Positions 52,476 to 61,531 of a stretch of 64,000 nucleotides of DNA are shown piece by piece. The translations under genes were made by a program, and so were the position numbers. Positions within the stretch are counted from its first letter, which is position 1; the number at the start of each line of letters is the position of its first letter. The notes below the pieces were generated by a model, which saw only the letters and a list, made by a program, of their open reading frames with translations, was not told the origin of the DNA and ran no database searches. Source of the stretch: Spirosoma panaciterrae DSM 21099 (GTDB lineage Bacteria > Bacteroidota > Bacteroidia > Cytophagales > Spirosomataceae). Location: contig NZ_KB893239.1 in the NCBI RefSeq assembly GCF_000374025.1, positions 124,001 through 188,000 on the forward strand, given 5' to 3'.

Positions 52476-53333
52476 TTACCCTGCCTGATGAGATCGACGG
52501 TACGCCAACGGCGACCTGCCCTGCTGCTTTTTGAAAACTTTGTTGAAATAGGGGACATCGCCAAAACCACTCTCAAATGCCACCTGCTGAATAGGCAATT
52601 CGGAATGAACCAGCAACTGACAGGCATAGCGCAGTCGAAACGTAATCAACAGCTCAACGAAGGTTTTCTGAGTGATGGTTTTAATATAGCGGCAAAATGA
52701 CGTGGGTGATAGATGGGCTACCTGCGCCATGTCATCAAGTGTAATATCTTCCCGAAAATGGTCGATCAGATAGGCAAATACCCGCTGAAATCGGAGTGTT
52801 TCGGCGGGTTTGTGCTGGTAGTCGGGAAAGGCCATATCCAACGGATACACGTCCTCCGATCCTGTCAGCTCTCCCAGCATATCCAGTAAGGTCAGCAAAC
52901 GTTGAAGTGCAGTCTGTGTTACTAGCTGTTGCATCTGCTCAGCTATCCGTTGCCGGGAATCGCCCCGTATCTGCAAGCCAGCCTGTGCTTTCTCCAGCAG
53001 CGATTTTATGGGCCTCATTTCGGGTAAACTACCAAAATCGGAGCCCCAGAAATCGTCTCCAAATTGCACGACAATGGCCCCTACAGCCTGCTGATCGTCA
53101 GTGGGCAGGGTTTTCCAGCAATGCGGCAGATTACTTCCCAACAGCACCAGGTCACCAGCTTCAAAATTCGCAACGTGCTTACCGACATAGCGTTGCCCTT
53201 CGCCTTTCAGGATCAATGTAAGTTCAAATTCGGGATGAAAATGGTACGATCCCCAAAATTGCGTGGCCTCGAATCGACGTACCAGAAACGAACAGGTTGC
53301 GCCTGTAGAGATTTGTTCGAACACTGGGCGCAT
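52476..53333 (-). CDS. AraC family regulator with cupin sensor
   Basis: A 285-residue protein. The N-terminal cupin part has SYHFHPEFELTLILKGEGQR and the second motif GDLVLLGSNLPHCWK. Two helix-turn-helix units end the protein: TLDDMAQVAHLSPTSFCRYI and LPIQQVAFESGFGDVPYFNK with VFKKQQGRSPLAYRR. It is divergent from a phytanoyl-dioxygenase gene, its likely target. In related cases the cupin binds a sugar or sugar-like inducer. Confidence 0.9.
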   Translation of the reverse strand: MRPVFEQISTGATCSFLVRRFEATQFWGSYHFHPEFELTLILKGEGQRYVGKHVANFEAGDLVLLGSNLPHCWKTLPTDDQQAVGAIVVQFGDDFWGSDFGSLPEMRPIKSLLEKAQAGLQIRGDSRQRIAEQMQQLVTQTALQRLLTLLDMLGELTGSEDVYPLDMAFPDYQHKPAETLRFQRVFAYLIDHFREDITLDDMAQVAHLSPTSFCRYIKTITQKTFVELLITFRLRYACQLLVHSELPIQQVAFESGFGDVPYFNKVFKKQQGRSPLAYRRSHQAG

Positions 53334-53391
53334 ACAACCAATAGCGTTATATTATGAATATATTCAGAGCGAAAGCACTATTCTTGCTAAA

Positions 53392-53432
53392 ATTAGACAA
53401 TTTCAGGCTAAAACACGCCAAGTGTGTCTAAT
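53392..53432. promoter_or_regulatory. Candidate AraC operator between divergent genes
   Basis: ATTAGACA at 53392-53399 is the exact reverse complement of TGTCTAAT at 53425-53432; their centres are 33 bp apart (three helical turns). The location between the AraC regulator and the dioxygenase gene suggests a binding site. Confidence 0.4.
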
Positions 53433-53440
53433 CGAACGTG

Positions 53441-53476
53441 CAGAGATTTGTAGGCATAAATCTCCTAACATCTCTG
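53441..53476 (+). promoter_or_regulatory. Two mutually exclusive hairpins before the dioxygenase start
   Basis: GAGATTT (53443-53449) pairs with AAATCTC (53458-53464), and CAGAGAT (53441-53447) pairs instead with ATCTCTG (53470-53476). Both use the same left strand, so only one can form at a time. The second ends 3 nt before the ATG at 53480. This could affect translation. Confidence 0.4.
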
Positions 53477-53479
53477 TAT

Positions 53480-54283
53480 ATGCATTCCTTACTAGACCAA
53501 CCCTACGAACTTCCGGCCGACGCTATCGCCTTTTATCAGAAGAATCGCTTCGTCAAGCTCAAAAACGTGCTTGATGCCGACACGCTAGCCTACTATAATG
53601 AAGCCATTAGCCGTAAAGTCGAATTCCTCACCAATCAGAATCAACCCCTCGATCAGCGTGATACCTACGGTAAAGCCTTCCTGCAGGTGTTCAACCTCTG
53701 GCGCGAAGATGAGGCCAGCAAAACCTTTGTTTTGAGCAAACGGCTGGGGCAAATTGCTGCTCAACTTATGCAGACCGACGGTGTACGACTCTACCACGAC
53801 CAGGCTCTTTTCAAAGAAGCGGGCGGAGGCATTACACCCTGGCATGCCGATCAGTATTACTGGCCGCTTAGCTCCGACAAAACCATAACCGCCTGGATTC
53901 CATTACAACCTGTACCGCTTCAGATGGGGCCACTCGAGTTCAGTGCCGGGAGCCATGCCATAGTTGAAGGGCGTGAACTATCCATTGGCGACGACAGCGA
54001 GCAGAAAATAGCCCAGCGGCTACGGGTTACCGATTTTCAGCATGTCATAGAACCCTACGATCTGGGCGAAGTAAGTTTTCATTCGGGTTGGGTCTTCCAC
54101 CGGGCTGGTGCCAATCAGACCGACCAGGTACGGAAAGTAATGACGATGATTTACATGGATAAAGATATGCGGCTAAAACAGCCCGAAAACCGCCATCAAA
54201 TCAACGACTGGAATACGTGGTGCCCGGGTGCCGAAGTCGATCAAGTGATTGATACTCCTCTAAATCCAGTAATTTACGGGTAA
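53480..54283 (+). CDS. Phytanoyl-CoA dioxygenase (PhyH) family protein
   Basis: From the ATG at 53480 it has 267 residues; a GTG frame 42 nt upstream runs through leader hairpins and is rejected. The Fe(II)/2-oxoglutarate oxygenase motif is GGGITPWHADQYYWPLSS (His-x-Asp) with the distal His in HSGWVFHRAGANQTD and the Arg that binds 2-oxoglutarate soon after. The natural substrate of bacterial PhyH proteins is often unknown. The divergent AraC gene suggests a sugar-related or small-molecule substrate. Confidence 0.85.
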   Translation: MHSLLDQPYELPADAIAFYQKNRFVKLKNVLDADTLAYYNEAISRKVEFLTNQNQPLDQRDTYGKAFLQVFNLWREDEASKTFVLSKRLGQIAAQLMQTDGVRLYHDQALFKEAGGGITPWHADQYYWPLSSDKTITAWIPLQPVPLQMGPLEFSAGSHAIVEGRELSIGDDSEQKIAQRLRVTDFQHVIEPYDLGEVSFHSGWVFHRAGANQTDQVRKVMTMIYMDKDMRLKQPENRHQINDWNTWCPGAEVDQVIDTPLNPVIYG

Positions 54284-54286
54284 GTC

Positions 54287-54330
54287 TTGTCCTTCTAGTG
54301 CGGAGCGCAAACGTCTGGCTAGTAGGACAA
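54287..54330 (+). terminator. Hairpin directly after the dioxygenase gene
   Basis: TTGTCCTTCTAG at 54287-54298 pairs with 54319-54330 except for one position. It begins 4 nt after the stop codon. There is no clear U-run, so a terminator or mRNA end element are both possible. Confidence 0.55.
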
Positions 54331-54664
54331 AAGCAACTAAAGAGTCAGGAGTACCAAGGAAACAGAATCGATTTCAGAGCCATGACACTGGGTTCTGCGC
54401 GTTGCCAATCTATGTCTAGATTGGTTAAAAAGACTTCGGTAATGCCTGGAAACTAATTTTATCCGGAACAAATAGATAAAATGATCTGGATGCTTTAGTG
54501 CACAGAGCCAAATGCCTCTACTTGACCTTTATGGAGACTAGCCCAAAAGCATCTGCATGCCTGATTGACAGCCTGGTACCCAATGAACTGGTTTTTTACA
54601 GAAAAAGTAAGCAAATATGCTTTACCGATAGCCTTTAAGCGTAACGCAAATGTAGTATACCCAC
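54331..54664. other. 334-nt gap with a small stem, no gene seen
   Basis: No frame with protein-like composition is seen. A perfect 8-bp stem CCAATCTA/TAGATTGG with a 4-nt loop lies at 54405-54424. No convincing promoter of the -33/-7 type was found near the next start. Confidence 0.4.
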
Positions 54665-57043
54665 ATGATACTGAACGAAAAAAACGTGCGTACGCTCACG
54701 ACATGGCTGGCACAGAATAGGGTTCTTTTGGCCGTTGGCACAGCCTTTTCGCTGCTGCTAACGGCTTACCTGTTTTCCTGTAGCCACCAGACAACAGCAG
54801 TGGCCATAGCAATCCCCGATGAAGTCGATTACAATTTCCATATCCGGCCAATCTTGTCGGACAACTGTTTCAAATGCCACGGTCCTGACGCCAACAAACG
54901 CGAAGCCAACCTACGGCTCGACACGGAGGCCGATGCTTATGCCGCCCTCAAAGACAATCCGAAAGCGCATGGCATTGTGCCCGGCGACCCGCTACAGTCG
55001 GTAGTCTGGCAACGCATTACCACCAAAGACACGGCCGATCTTATGCCGCCCGTTAATTCAAACCTGAAACTGACTGGGCATCAGGTGGCCCTGATCGAAA
55101 AGTGGATCAGGCAGGGGGCTAAATATAAACCACACTGGGCCTTCATTGCGCCCCAACTTCCTAAACTCCCCCAGGTAGACGACGACGAATGGCCCCGTAA
55201 CGAGATCGACCATTTCACGCTGGCCAAAATGACCGAAATGGGGCTTAAACCCAATGAGGAAGCCCAAAAAGAACGACTGCTCAAACGCGTCTCGCTCGAC
55301 CTGACGGGCCTCCCCCCATCGCTCGACCTACAAAAACGATTCATGGCCGATCAGTCTGAAACGGCCTACGAAAAAGTGGTTGACGAATTGCTAAAAAGCC
55401 CACACTATGGCGAGAAAATGGCGATTAGCTGGCTCGATGTGGCCCGGTATGCCGATTCACACGGTTATCAGGACGATGGCCTGCGAACCATGTGGCCCTG
55501 GCGCGATTGGGTCATTCATGCGTTCAATCAAAACTACGGCTACGACCAATTTCTGACCTGGCAACTGGCTGGCGATTTGCTGAAAGGCCCCAACAACACC
55601 CCCCCTACCAAAGAGATGCTGCTGGCTACGGGCTTCAACCGGAACCATAAAATCACGCAGGAGGGCGGGGTGATCGACGAAGAATACCGCATCGAATACG
55701 TGACCGACCGCACCAACACCGTTGGGAAAACATTTCTGGCCCTTACCTACGAATGTGCCAAATGCCACGACCATAAATACGACCCCATTCTTCAGAAAGA
55801 TTATTACAGCGCCTTTGCGTTTTTTAACCAGGTGCCGGAAAAAGGCCTTTTCGGAACGATTGATGCTTCCTTTGCCGACCCGCCGAACATGAAAATTTCG
55901 GACCAGGACGTGAAAGACCTGCTGCGGTTTGTCAATAAAAAAGATACGGCTTCGGTGATGGTGATGGTCATGAAAGACCGGGATACTCTTCGGCCCACCC
56001 ATATACTACGCCGGGGTAATTACGATCAGCCAGCCGATGAAGTGACAGCCTCGATGCCGAAATTTATTATGCCCTTCGACGCCAAAAGATACCCACAAAA
56101 CCGGCTTGGACTAGCCCGCTGGATGACCGACCCCAAAAACCCGCTGACGGCCCGTGTTTTTGTAAACCGAATCTGGCAGGAGTTTTTTGGCCGGGGCATC
56201 GTAAAAACCGTTGGTGATTTTGGGATGCAGGGGGAGTTGCCTTCGCACCCCGAACTGCTCGATTGGCTGGCAGTCGATTTCCGAACCCATCAGTGGGACA
56301 TTAAGCGGTTGGTACGCCAGATTGTGCTATCGGCCACTTACCGGCAATCGGGAGTAATTTCGGAAGACAAACGGCTCAAAGACCCCGAAAATGTGTACCT
56401 CTCACACGCGCCCCGGCTACGGCTACCGGCCGAACTGGTTCGTGATCTGGTACTGGCCAGCAGTGGCTTATTAAACCCCGAAATCGGCGGACCGAGCGTA
56501 AAACCCTATCAGCCAAAGGGTTTATGGGAAGTAGCCACCTCGGGCCGGGGTTCGCTCGCCCGTTATGTGCAGGATCATGGAACGGCCCTCTACCGACGAG
56601 GCATGTACGTTTTCATTAAACGAACGGTGCCGCCCCCGTCGATGCTGCTGTTTGATGCCAGCAACCGCGATCAGTGTGAGGTGAAACGCTCCCGAACCAA
56701 CACCCCTTTACAGGCGCTTGCCATGCTCAACGACCCAATGGTGCTCGAATCGGCGCGCGTGCTGGCCGAAAAGCTCATGCTCGAAAAAACGACGACCGAC
56801 GAAAAAATCAATAAAGCCTTCCGGCTGATTTTGTGTCGAACACCCAGGGAAAAAGAACTGAGCGTATTGCAACACTATTTTGCCGACGAAAAGTCGGCGT
56901 TTACCACCACCCCTAAAAAGGCGGTCAACTTGCTGGCCATCGGCGAAACGCCCCCGGCTCACCTGGCCGATAAGGCCACTACAGCCGCCCTGATGCAAAC
57001 CCTGTTGATGATCTATAACCTCGAAGAAACCATCATGCTATGA
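54665..57043 (+). CDS. PSD1 and planctomycete cytochrome c domain protein (DUF1549/DUF1553)
   Basis: A 792-residue membrane-anchored protein: a helix at 18-37, then a planctomycete-type cytochrome c domain with CFKCHG (Cys68, Cys71, His72), a DUF1549 part (DLTGLPPSLDLQK) including a second CxxCH-like CAKCHDH, and the PSD1/DUF1553 part (ARVFVNRIWQEFFGRGIVKT to the end). The family is abundant in Planctomycetes and in Spirosoma-like bacteria; full-length relatives often carry a lectin-like insertion of 200-300 residues that is missing here. It may take part in breaking down a polysaccharide. Its stop overlaps the next start (ATGA). Confidence 0.85.
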   Translation: MILNEKNVRTLTTWLAQNRVLLAVGTAFSLLLTAYLFSCSHQTTAVAIAIPDEVDYNFHIRPILSDNCFKCHGPDANKREANLRLDTEADAYAALKDNPKAHGIVPGDPLQSVVWQRITTKDTADLMPPVNSNLKLTGHQVALIEKWIRQGAKYKPHWAFIAPQLPKLPQVDDDEWPRNEIDHFTLAKMTEMGLKPNEEAQKERLLKRVSLDLTGLPPSLDLQKRFMADQSETAYEKVVDELLKSPHYGEKMAISWLDVARYADSHGYQDDGLRTMWPWRDWVIHAFNQNYGYDQFLTWQLAGDLLKGPNNTPPTKEMLLATGFNRNHKITQEGGVIDEEYRIEYVTDRTNTVGKTFLALTYECAKCHDHKYDPILQKDYYSAFAFFNQVPEKGLFGTIDASFADPPNMKISDQDVKDLLRFVNKKDTASVMVMVMKDRDTLRPTHILRRGNYDQPADEVTASMPKFIMPFDAKRYPQNRLGLARWMTDPKNPLTARVFVNRIWQEFFGRGIVKTVGDFGMQGELPSHPELLDWLAVDFRTHQWDIKRLVRQIVLSATYRQSGVISEDKRLKDPENVYLSHAPRLRLPAELVRDLVLASSGLLNPEIGGPSVKPYQPKGLWEVATSGRGSLARYVQDHGTALYRRGMYVFIKRTVPPPSMLLFDASNRDQCEVKRSRTNTPLQALAMLNDPMVLESARVLAEKLMLEKTTTDEKINKAFRLILCRTPREKELSVLQHYFADEKSAFTTTPKKAVNLLAIGETPPAHLADKATTAALMQTLLMIYNLEETIML

Positions 57044-58491
57044 ACGAGTACATCGAAAATCGGCTGACGGTCAACCGCCGTCACTTTTTGGGTAAAATGG
57101 CTACGGGCATTGGCAGTTTAGCCCTGGGGTCACTGCTGGTGCCCGACTTATTTCGGGGTTCCGGCGAGGAGGTCGATGGATTTCCGCTGGGTATGCCCCA
57201 TTTCGCGCCCAAAGCCAAGCGGGTGATCTACCTGTTTCAGAATGGGGCTCCCTCGCAGTACGAAAGCTTTGAATATAAACCCTTGCTCAACAAACTGGCG
57301 GGTCAGGATCTTCCGGCCTCAATTCGAAACGGTCAACGCCTGACGGGCATGACCGCCAATCAGGCCAAATTCCCACTGGTAGGCTCACATTTTCAGTTTA
57401 AGCAATACGGGCAGTCGGGTATGTGGGTGAGCGAATTGTTCCCCAATATTGCCCGTATTGTAGATGATGTGTGCATGGTGAAAACCATGAATACCGAAGC
57501 CATCAACCACGACCCGGCCCTCACCTTCCTGCAAACGGGCGCCCAGCAGGGTAACCGCCCCAGCATGGGGGCCTGGGTCAGCTACGGACTCGGTAGCGAC
57601 AACAAAAACCTGCCTGCTTTTTCGGTGCTGCTGTCGCGGGGGAAGGGCAACGGACAGGGGGTATACTCCAAGTTATGGACCAATGGATTTCTGGACTCTA
57701 CCCATCAGGGGGTTGTGTTTAGCAGTGGCGAAGAACCCATTCTGTATCTGAACAACCCCGAAGGCACCGACCGGACGGCCCGCCGGAAGATGCTCGATAA
57801 CCTGGCCGAGCTGAACAACCTGGCGTATGACGATTTTGGCGATCCCGAAATAAAAGCCAAAGTGCAGCAGTACGAAATGGCCTATCGGATGCAAACGGCT
57901 GTACCCGAACTAACCGACCTCAGCAAAGAACCTGACCATATTATTAAGCTCTACGGCCCCGAATGCCTGGTGCCGGGCACTTTTGCCGCCAACTGCCTAC
58001 TGGCTCGAAAACTGTCGGAAGCCGGGGTGCGGTTTGTGCAGCTTTACCACCAGGGCTGGGATCAGCACGGCAATATGGTGGGCGAAATGCCCTTACAGGC
58101 CAAAGATACCGACCGGGCGTCGGCTGCGCTGATTACCGACCTGAAACAGCGGGGCCTGCTCGACGAAACCCTGGTGATCTGGGGGGGCGAGTTTGGCCGT
58201 ACCAACTACAGCCAGGGCACCGCCACCAAAGACAACTATGGCCGGGACCACCACCCCCGCGCCTATTGCACCTGGATGGCCGGGGGTGGGGTGAAACCCG
58301 GCACCGTATATGGCGAAACCGATGAGTTTGGCTACAACATCGTACGCGACCCGGTTCACATTCACGATTTTCATGCGACGGTGATGCACCTGATGGGCCT
58401 GAACCACGAACGATTAACCTACAAACATCTGGGTCGGCGGTATCGCCTGACCGATATTGCCGGGAAGGTGTTGCCAGGGCTAATGGCCTAA
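57040..58491 (+). CDS. DUF1501 (sulfatase-like) protein with Tat signal
   Basis: A 483-residue protein with a twin-arginine signal (NRRHFLGKMATGIG). The alkaline-phosphatase-like fold is seen from RVIYLFQNGAPSQYESFE, where a metal-binding residue is expected, through GPECLVPGTFAANCLLA to WGGEFGRTNY and HHPRAYCTWMAGGG. DUF1501 proteins are always found next to DUF1549/1553 proteins and are thought to be secreted folded. It starts within the stop of the previous gene. Confidence 0.88.
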   Translation: MNEYIENRLTVNRRHFLGKMATGIGSLALGSLLVPDLFRGSGEEVDGFPLGMPHFAPKAKRVIYLFQNGAPSQYESFEYKPLLNKLAGQDLPASIRNGQRLTGMTANQAKFPLVGSHFQFKQYGQSGMWVSELFPNIARIVDDVCMVKTMNTEAINHDPALTFLQTGAQQGNRPSMGAWVSYGLGSDNKNLPAFSVLLSRGKGNGQGVYSKLWTNGFLDSTHQGVVFSSGEEPILYLNNPEGTDRTARRKMLDNLAELNNLAYDDFGDPEIKAKVQQYEMAYRMQTAVPELTDLSKEPDHIIKLYGPECLVPGTFAANCLLARKLSEAGVRFVQLYHQGWDQHGNMVGEMPLQAKDTDRASAALITDLKQRGLLDETLVIWGGEFGRTNYSQGTATKDNYGRDHHPRAYCTWMAGGGVKPGTVYGETDEFGYNIVRDPVHIHDFHATVMHLMGLNHERLTYKHLGRRYRLTDIAGKVLPGLMA

Positions 58492-58527
58492 TCCGTCGAA
58501 CCCGCCACCCCGTAACCTGTCTCAATT

Positions 58528-60687
58528 ATGCGCCGTTTTCAGGCTATTGCCGCCAATGGATTATTGGCGATTCACTTACTGCTTATTTTTCTGTTGTTCT
58601 TTCAGGACAAGGTTGTCATTCCTGCCTGGCTACAGCCCCTGGGTCGGCTTCACCCCATGCTGTTGCATATTCCAATCGGGTTGTTGGCCTTCGTTGGGCT
58701 GCTGTGGGTATTCCGAAACTCGTTTGGGGGCAATAGCTTCGAGCCTATTTTTCGATTTTTAGTGACGCTCGTTGCCGTATCGGCTGCGTTGTCGGCCCTG
58801 ATGGGCTTTTTCCTGTCGCGCGAAGGTGGGTATACCGATCATCTGCTCAATTGGCATAAATACAGCGGTGTAGCCCTGAGTTTGTTGGCTTACGGACTTT
58901 TTCTGGTACAGCAACAGCCGATTACGAAACCGCTACTGTTCAATTCCCTATTAGCTCTCAGTACGGTTTGCTTATTCGTGAGCGGACATTTTGGGGCCAG
59001 CCTGACGCATGGCGAAGATTATTTGTTTCCGACCAAAGAGGGCGAGATGGCAAATGTCTTCACAGACGATACCCCCATTTTTATAAGCACCATCGAACCC
59101 ATTCTGAAGGCCAAATGCTATTCTTGCCATAACGAACAAAAACAGAAGGGCGGATTATTGATGAGTTCACTGGCCGGGTTGCTCAAAGGGGGTAAGAACG
59201 GCCCGGTCTGGGTAGCTGGCGATCCCTTGAACAGCCACCTGATTCAACGCGCCAACCTGCCCCTCGACGATAAAAAGCACATGCCCCCCAAAGGGAAGCC
59301 GCAGCTTTCGCCCGACGAAACGGCCCTGCTTACGGCCTGGATTCGGGCCGGGGCCGCTACAAAAAAAACGCTGCGGGCACTGGCTCAAAATGACCCCTTG
59401 CGCCCATTCGTCCAGGCCCGGCTCAGTCAGCAAAGCCAACCCATCGGCCAGCCAGCCATCCAGTACTCCTTTGACGCAGCCTCGGCCGCAACGCTCGAAA
59501 AGGTCAATACGCCCTTTCGGGTAGTGGTTCCGATCGCCTACGAATCGCCCGCCCTACAGGCCAGCTTCTTTGTCCGTCAGGCTTACAAACCCGAACACCT
59601 GAGCGGATTATCGGATGTAAAAACCCAATTGGTTTCGCTCAACCTGGCGAATATGCCCGTGCGGGACGAAGACCTGAAAACCATTGCCCAGTTCGGGAAT
59701 CTCGAAAAACTCGTTCTCAATAACACCGAAATTACAGGCAAGACCTTAGATGAACTCAAACCCCTGTCCAACCTTCGTTCGCTGGCTCTATCGGGCACCA
59801 AAGTCAATCAGGACGCCTTGCGTACACTAACCCAATTGCCCGGTCTAAAAGACGTATTTGTCTGGAACACCCCCATTACCCCTACCGAATTGGCTGTGCT
59901 TCAAAAACAGTACAAATCCATCCGGTTCGAAGCGGGCTACATTCCCTCGGATACAGAAATCCTGAAACTCAACCCGCCCATGCTGGTGAATGAACAAACG
60001 GTCGTTACCCCGCAAACGCTGATTACATTCCGGCACCCTCTTCGCGACGTTACGATTCGCTACACGACCGATGGCACAGAACCCGATTCGCTGAACGGGC
60101 CGGTGTATCAAAAGCCGTTTGCGGTAAACGGCCTCGCAGTTGTGAAAGCCCGAGCCACCAAACCGAACTGGTCTGCCAGCGATTTGATCGAATACACTTT
60201 TTTTGTCGGACGTTACAAACCGATAGAGGCCGAGCTAGTCAACCAGCCAAATCCACAATATATGGGCGAAGGCGGCAAAACCCTGATTGACCAGAAAAAA
60301 GGGACAATAGACAATTTCAAAGATGCGGCCTGGCTTGGTTTTCGCGAAAAACCGTTTGAGGCTTACTTCACCTTTGACCAGCCGATTGCGCTCAAATCTG
60401 TCACGCTGAGTGTCGGTAAAAACATTGGCAGCTTCATTATGCCACCTGCCTCGATTGAGCTATGGGGCGGCCCCGACAAAGCCCATTTGAAACTCCTCCA
60501 GAAACTACAGCCCGAACAGCCTCAAAAAGTAATCCCCGCCCGTATTGATGGTGTTTATATGACTCTGAAAGGAGAGCCATATTCGGTGGTGAAAGTGGTG
60601 GCCCGGCCCGTCGCGAAACTCCCTGCCTGGCATCCGGGCAAGGGGCAACCCGGCTGGTTTTTCGTAGACGAGGTTCTGTTTAATTGA
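58528..60687 (+). CDS. Membrane protein with DUF2231-like, cytochrome c, LRR-like and chitobiase-like domains
   Basis: A 719-residue protein. Residues 1-150 contain four membrane helices with HPMLLHIPIGLLAFVGLLW, of the DUF2231 type. Then comes a planctomycete-type cytochrome c domain (KAKCYSCHNEQKQKGGLL). Residues about 350-460 are leucine-rich-repeat-like (LVSLNLANMPVRDEDLK, LEKLVLNNTEITG, LRSLALSGTKVN). A chitobiase/Fn3-like piece follows (RYTTDGTEPDSLNGPVY), and the C terminus resembles a discoidin-type sugar-binding domain (VTLSVGKNIGSFIMPPAS). It is the third gene of the PSD1 cluster and may hold the electron-transfer or substrate-binding part. The architecture is unusual. Confidence 0.8.
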   Translation: MRRFQAIAANGLLAIHLLLIFLLFFQDKVVIPAWLQPLGRLHPMLLHIPIGLLAFVGLLWVFRNSFGGNSFEPIFRFLVTLVAVSAALSALMGFFLSREGGYTDHLLNWHKYSGVALSLLAYGLFLVQQQPITKPLLFNSLLALSTVCLFVSGHFGASLTHGEDYLFPTKEGEMANVFTDDTPIFISTIEPILKAKCYSCHNEQKQKGGLLMSSLAGLLKGGKNGPVWVAGDPLNSHLIQRANLPLDDKKHMPPKGKPQLSPDETALLTAWIRAGAATKKTLRALAQNDPLRPFVQARLSQQSQPIGQPAIQYSFDAASAATLEKVNTPFRVVVPIAYESPALQASFFVRQAYKPEHLSGLSDVKTQLVSLNLANMPVRDEDLKTIAQFGNLEKLVLNNTEITGKTLDELKPLSNLRSLALSGTKVNQDALRTLTQLPGLKDVFVWNTPITPTELAVLQKQYKSIRFEAGYIPSDTEILKLNPPMLVNEQTVVTPQTLITFRHPLRDVTIRYTTDGTEPDSLNGPVYQKPFAVNGLAVVKARATKPNWSASDLIEYTFFVGRYKPIEAELVNQPNPQYMGEGGKTLIDQKKGTIDNFKDAAWLGFREKPFEAYFTFDQPIALKSVTLSVGKNIGSFIMPPASIELWGGPDKAHLKLLQKLQPEQPQKVIPARIDGVYMTLKGEPYSVVKVVARPVAKLPAWHPGKGQPGWFFVDEVLFN

Positions 60688-60802
60688 CCGTTGCGGCAAA
60701 CGGATTCATCGCTTCTGTCCGATACCAAATGGTGTTCCCGTACCGAACAGAATTCTCCCGGATGTCATACAGGTTGAAGACAAACTGGATTTTGTGTTCC
60801 AC
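60680..60802 (-). pseudogene. Possible gene remnant overlapping the end of the cytochrome gene
   Basis: A 40-residue frame with GTG start, reading FVFNLYDIRENSVRYGNTIW, looks like coding sequence but starts directly after stop codons and ends inside the previous gene. A second frame ending SPCLMIETY lies further upstream on the same strand. I do not recognise the family. Confidence 0.2.
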
Positions 60803-60944
60803 AGCGTTTTTCCGCTATTAATACGTTTCAATCATCAGACAGGGGCTCAAACTATTCGCGGCAGAAGCAGTTACATCCTTACTAAGGACCGATAGCAGAT
60901 CCGCATCAGCCTTTAGATCTCTTCTAAACGAATATTGCCTGACG

Positions 60945-61334
60945 ATGAACGATAAAACACTTAAAAAGATAGCCAGAATTGCGCTGGGAGGTAGTTTAGT
61001 TGCTGCTGGCATCAGTCACCTTACCGTGGCCCGAAAAGAATTCCAAGCTCAGGTTCCCGACCCGATTCCGTTGCCGAAAGATGATACAGTGGTATATTCA
61101 GGCATTGCCGAAATTGCCCTCGGTAGTAGCCTCATCCTGACCGACAAAGCTCATCAGAAATCAATCGGGAAAATAGCTGCTACTTTTTTTACTGCCGTTT
61201 TTCCCGGCAATATTTCCCAGTATGTCAATAAGCGAAGTGCGTTTGGGCTGAACACCGACACGAAACGGTTCGTCCGTTTGTTTTTCCAGCCTGTGCTGGT
61301 TTATTGGGCGCTGAAGAGTACAGATAATGTGTAA
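60945..61334 (+). CDS. DoxX-like small membrane protein
   Basis: A 129-residue protein with four hydrophobic segments. The layout ALGGSLVAAGISHLTVARKEF, QVPDPIPLPKDDTVVYSGIAEI and AATFFTAVFPGNISQYVN resembles DoxX family proteins, in which the SH motif before the first loop is conserved. Many such proteins are annotated as putative membrane oxidoreductase subunits; the function here is unknown. Confidence 0.6.
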   Translation: MNDKTLKKIARIALGGSLVAAGISHLTVARKEFQAQVPDPIPLPKDDTVVYSGIAEIALGSSLILTDKAHQKSIGKIAATFFTAVFPGNISQYVNKRSAFGLNTDTKRFVRLFFQPVLVYWALKSTDNV

Positions 61335-61407
61335 ACGGCAGGCTGTGGCTTCTTACGTATCGCTTGCTTCTACACAATGAAACTGATTAAACTTAGGCTA
61401 TGAAGCG

Positions 61408-61498
61408 TTTTTTCCCTTCCGACGCAGGAGGAAGTTCAACATCCCTCAGTAATTGATTAGGGAAACTTGAGATTCCTCCTGCGTCGGAAAGGAAAAAA
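61408..61498. repeat. 26-bp inverted repeat between convergent genes
   Basis: Arms 61408-61433 and 61473-61498 are complementary at 25 of 26 positions (core CTTCCGACGCAGGAGGAA), with a T-run at the outer left and an A-run at the outer right. This is the shape of a bidirectional terminator, but the stem is much longer than usual. The loop is 39 nt. Confidence 0.85.
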
Positions 61499-61531
61499 TG
61501 GCTTTCAAGGATAAAGGTTAAATCGGCTCAA

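Noticed and set aside
54405-54424. 8-bp perfect stem in the gap before the PSD1 gene as a terminator
   Set aside because: There is no U-run and no nearby gene end; it may be chance in a 380-nt gap.
61408-61498. Insertion-sequence ends
   Set aside because: The arms look like terminal inverted repeats, but the interior is only 39 nt with no transposase and no target duplication seen.
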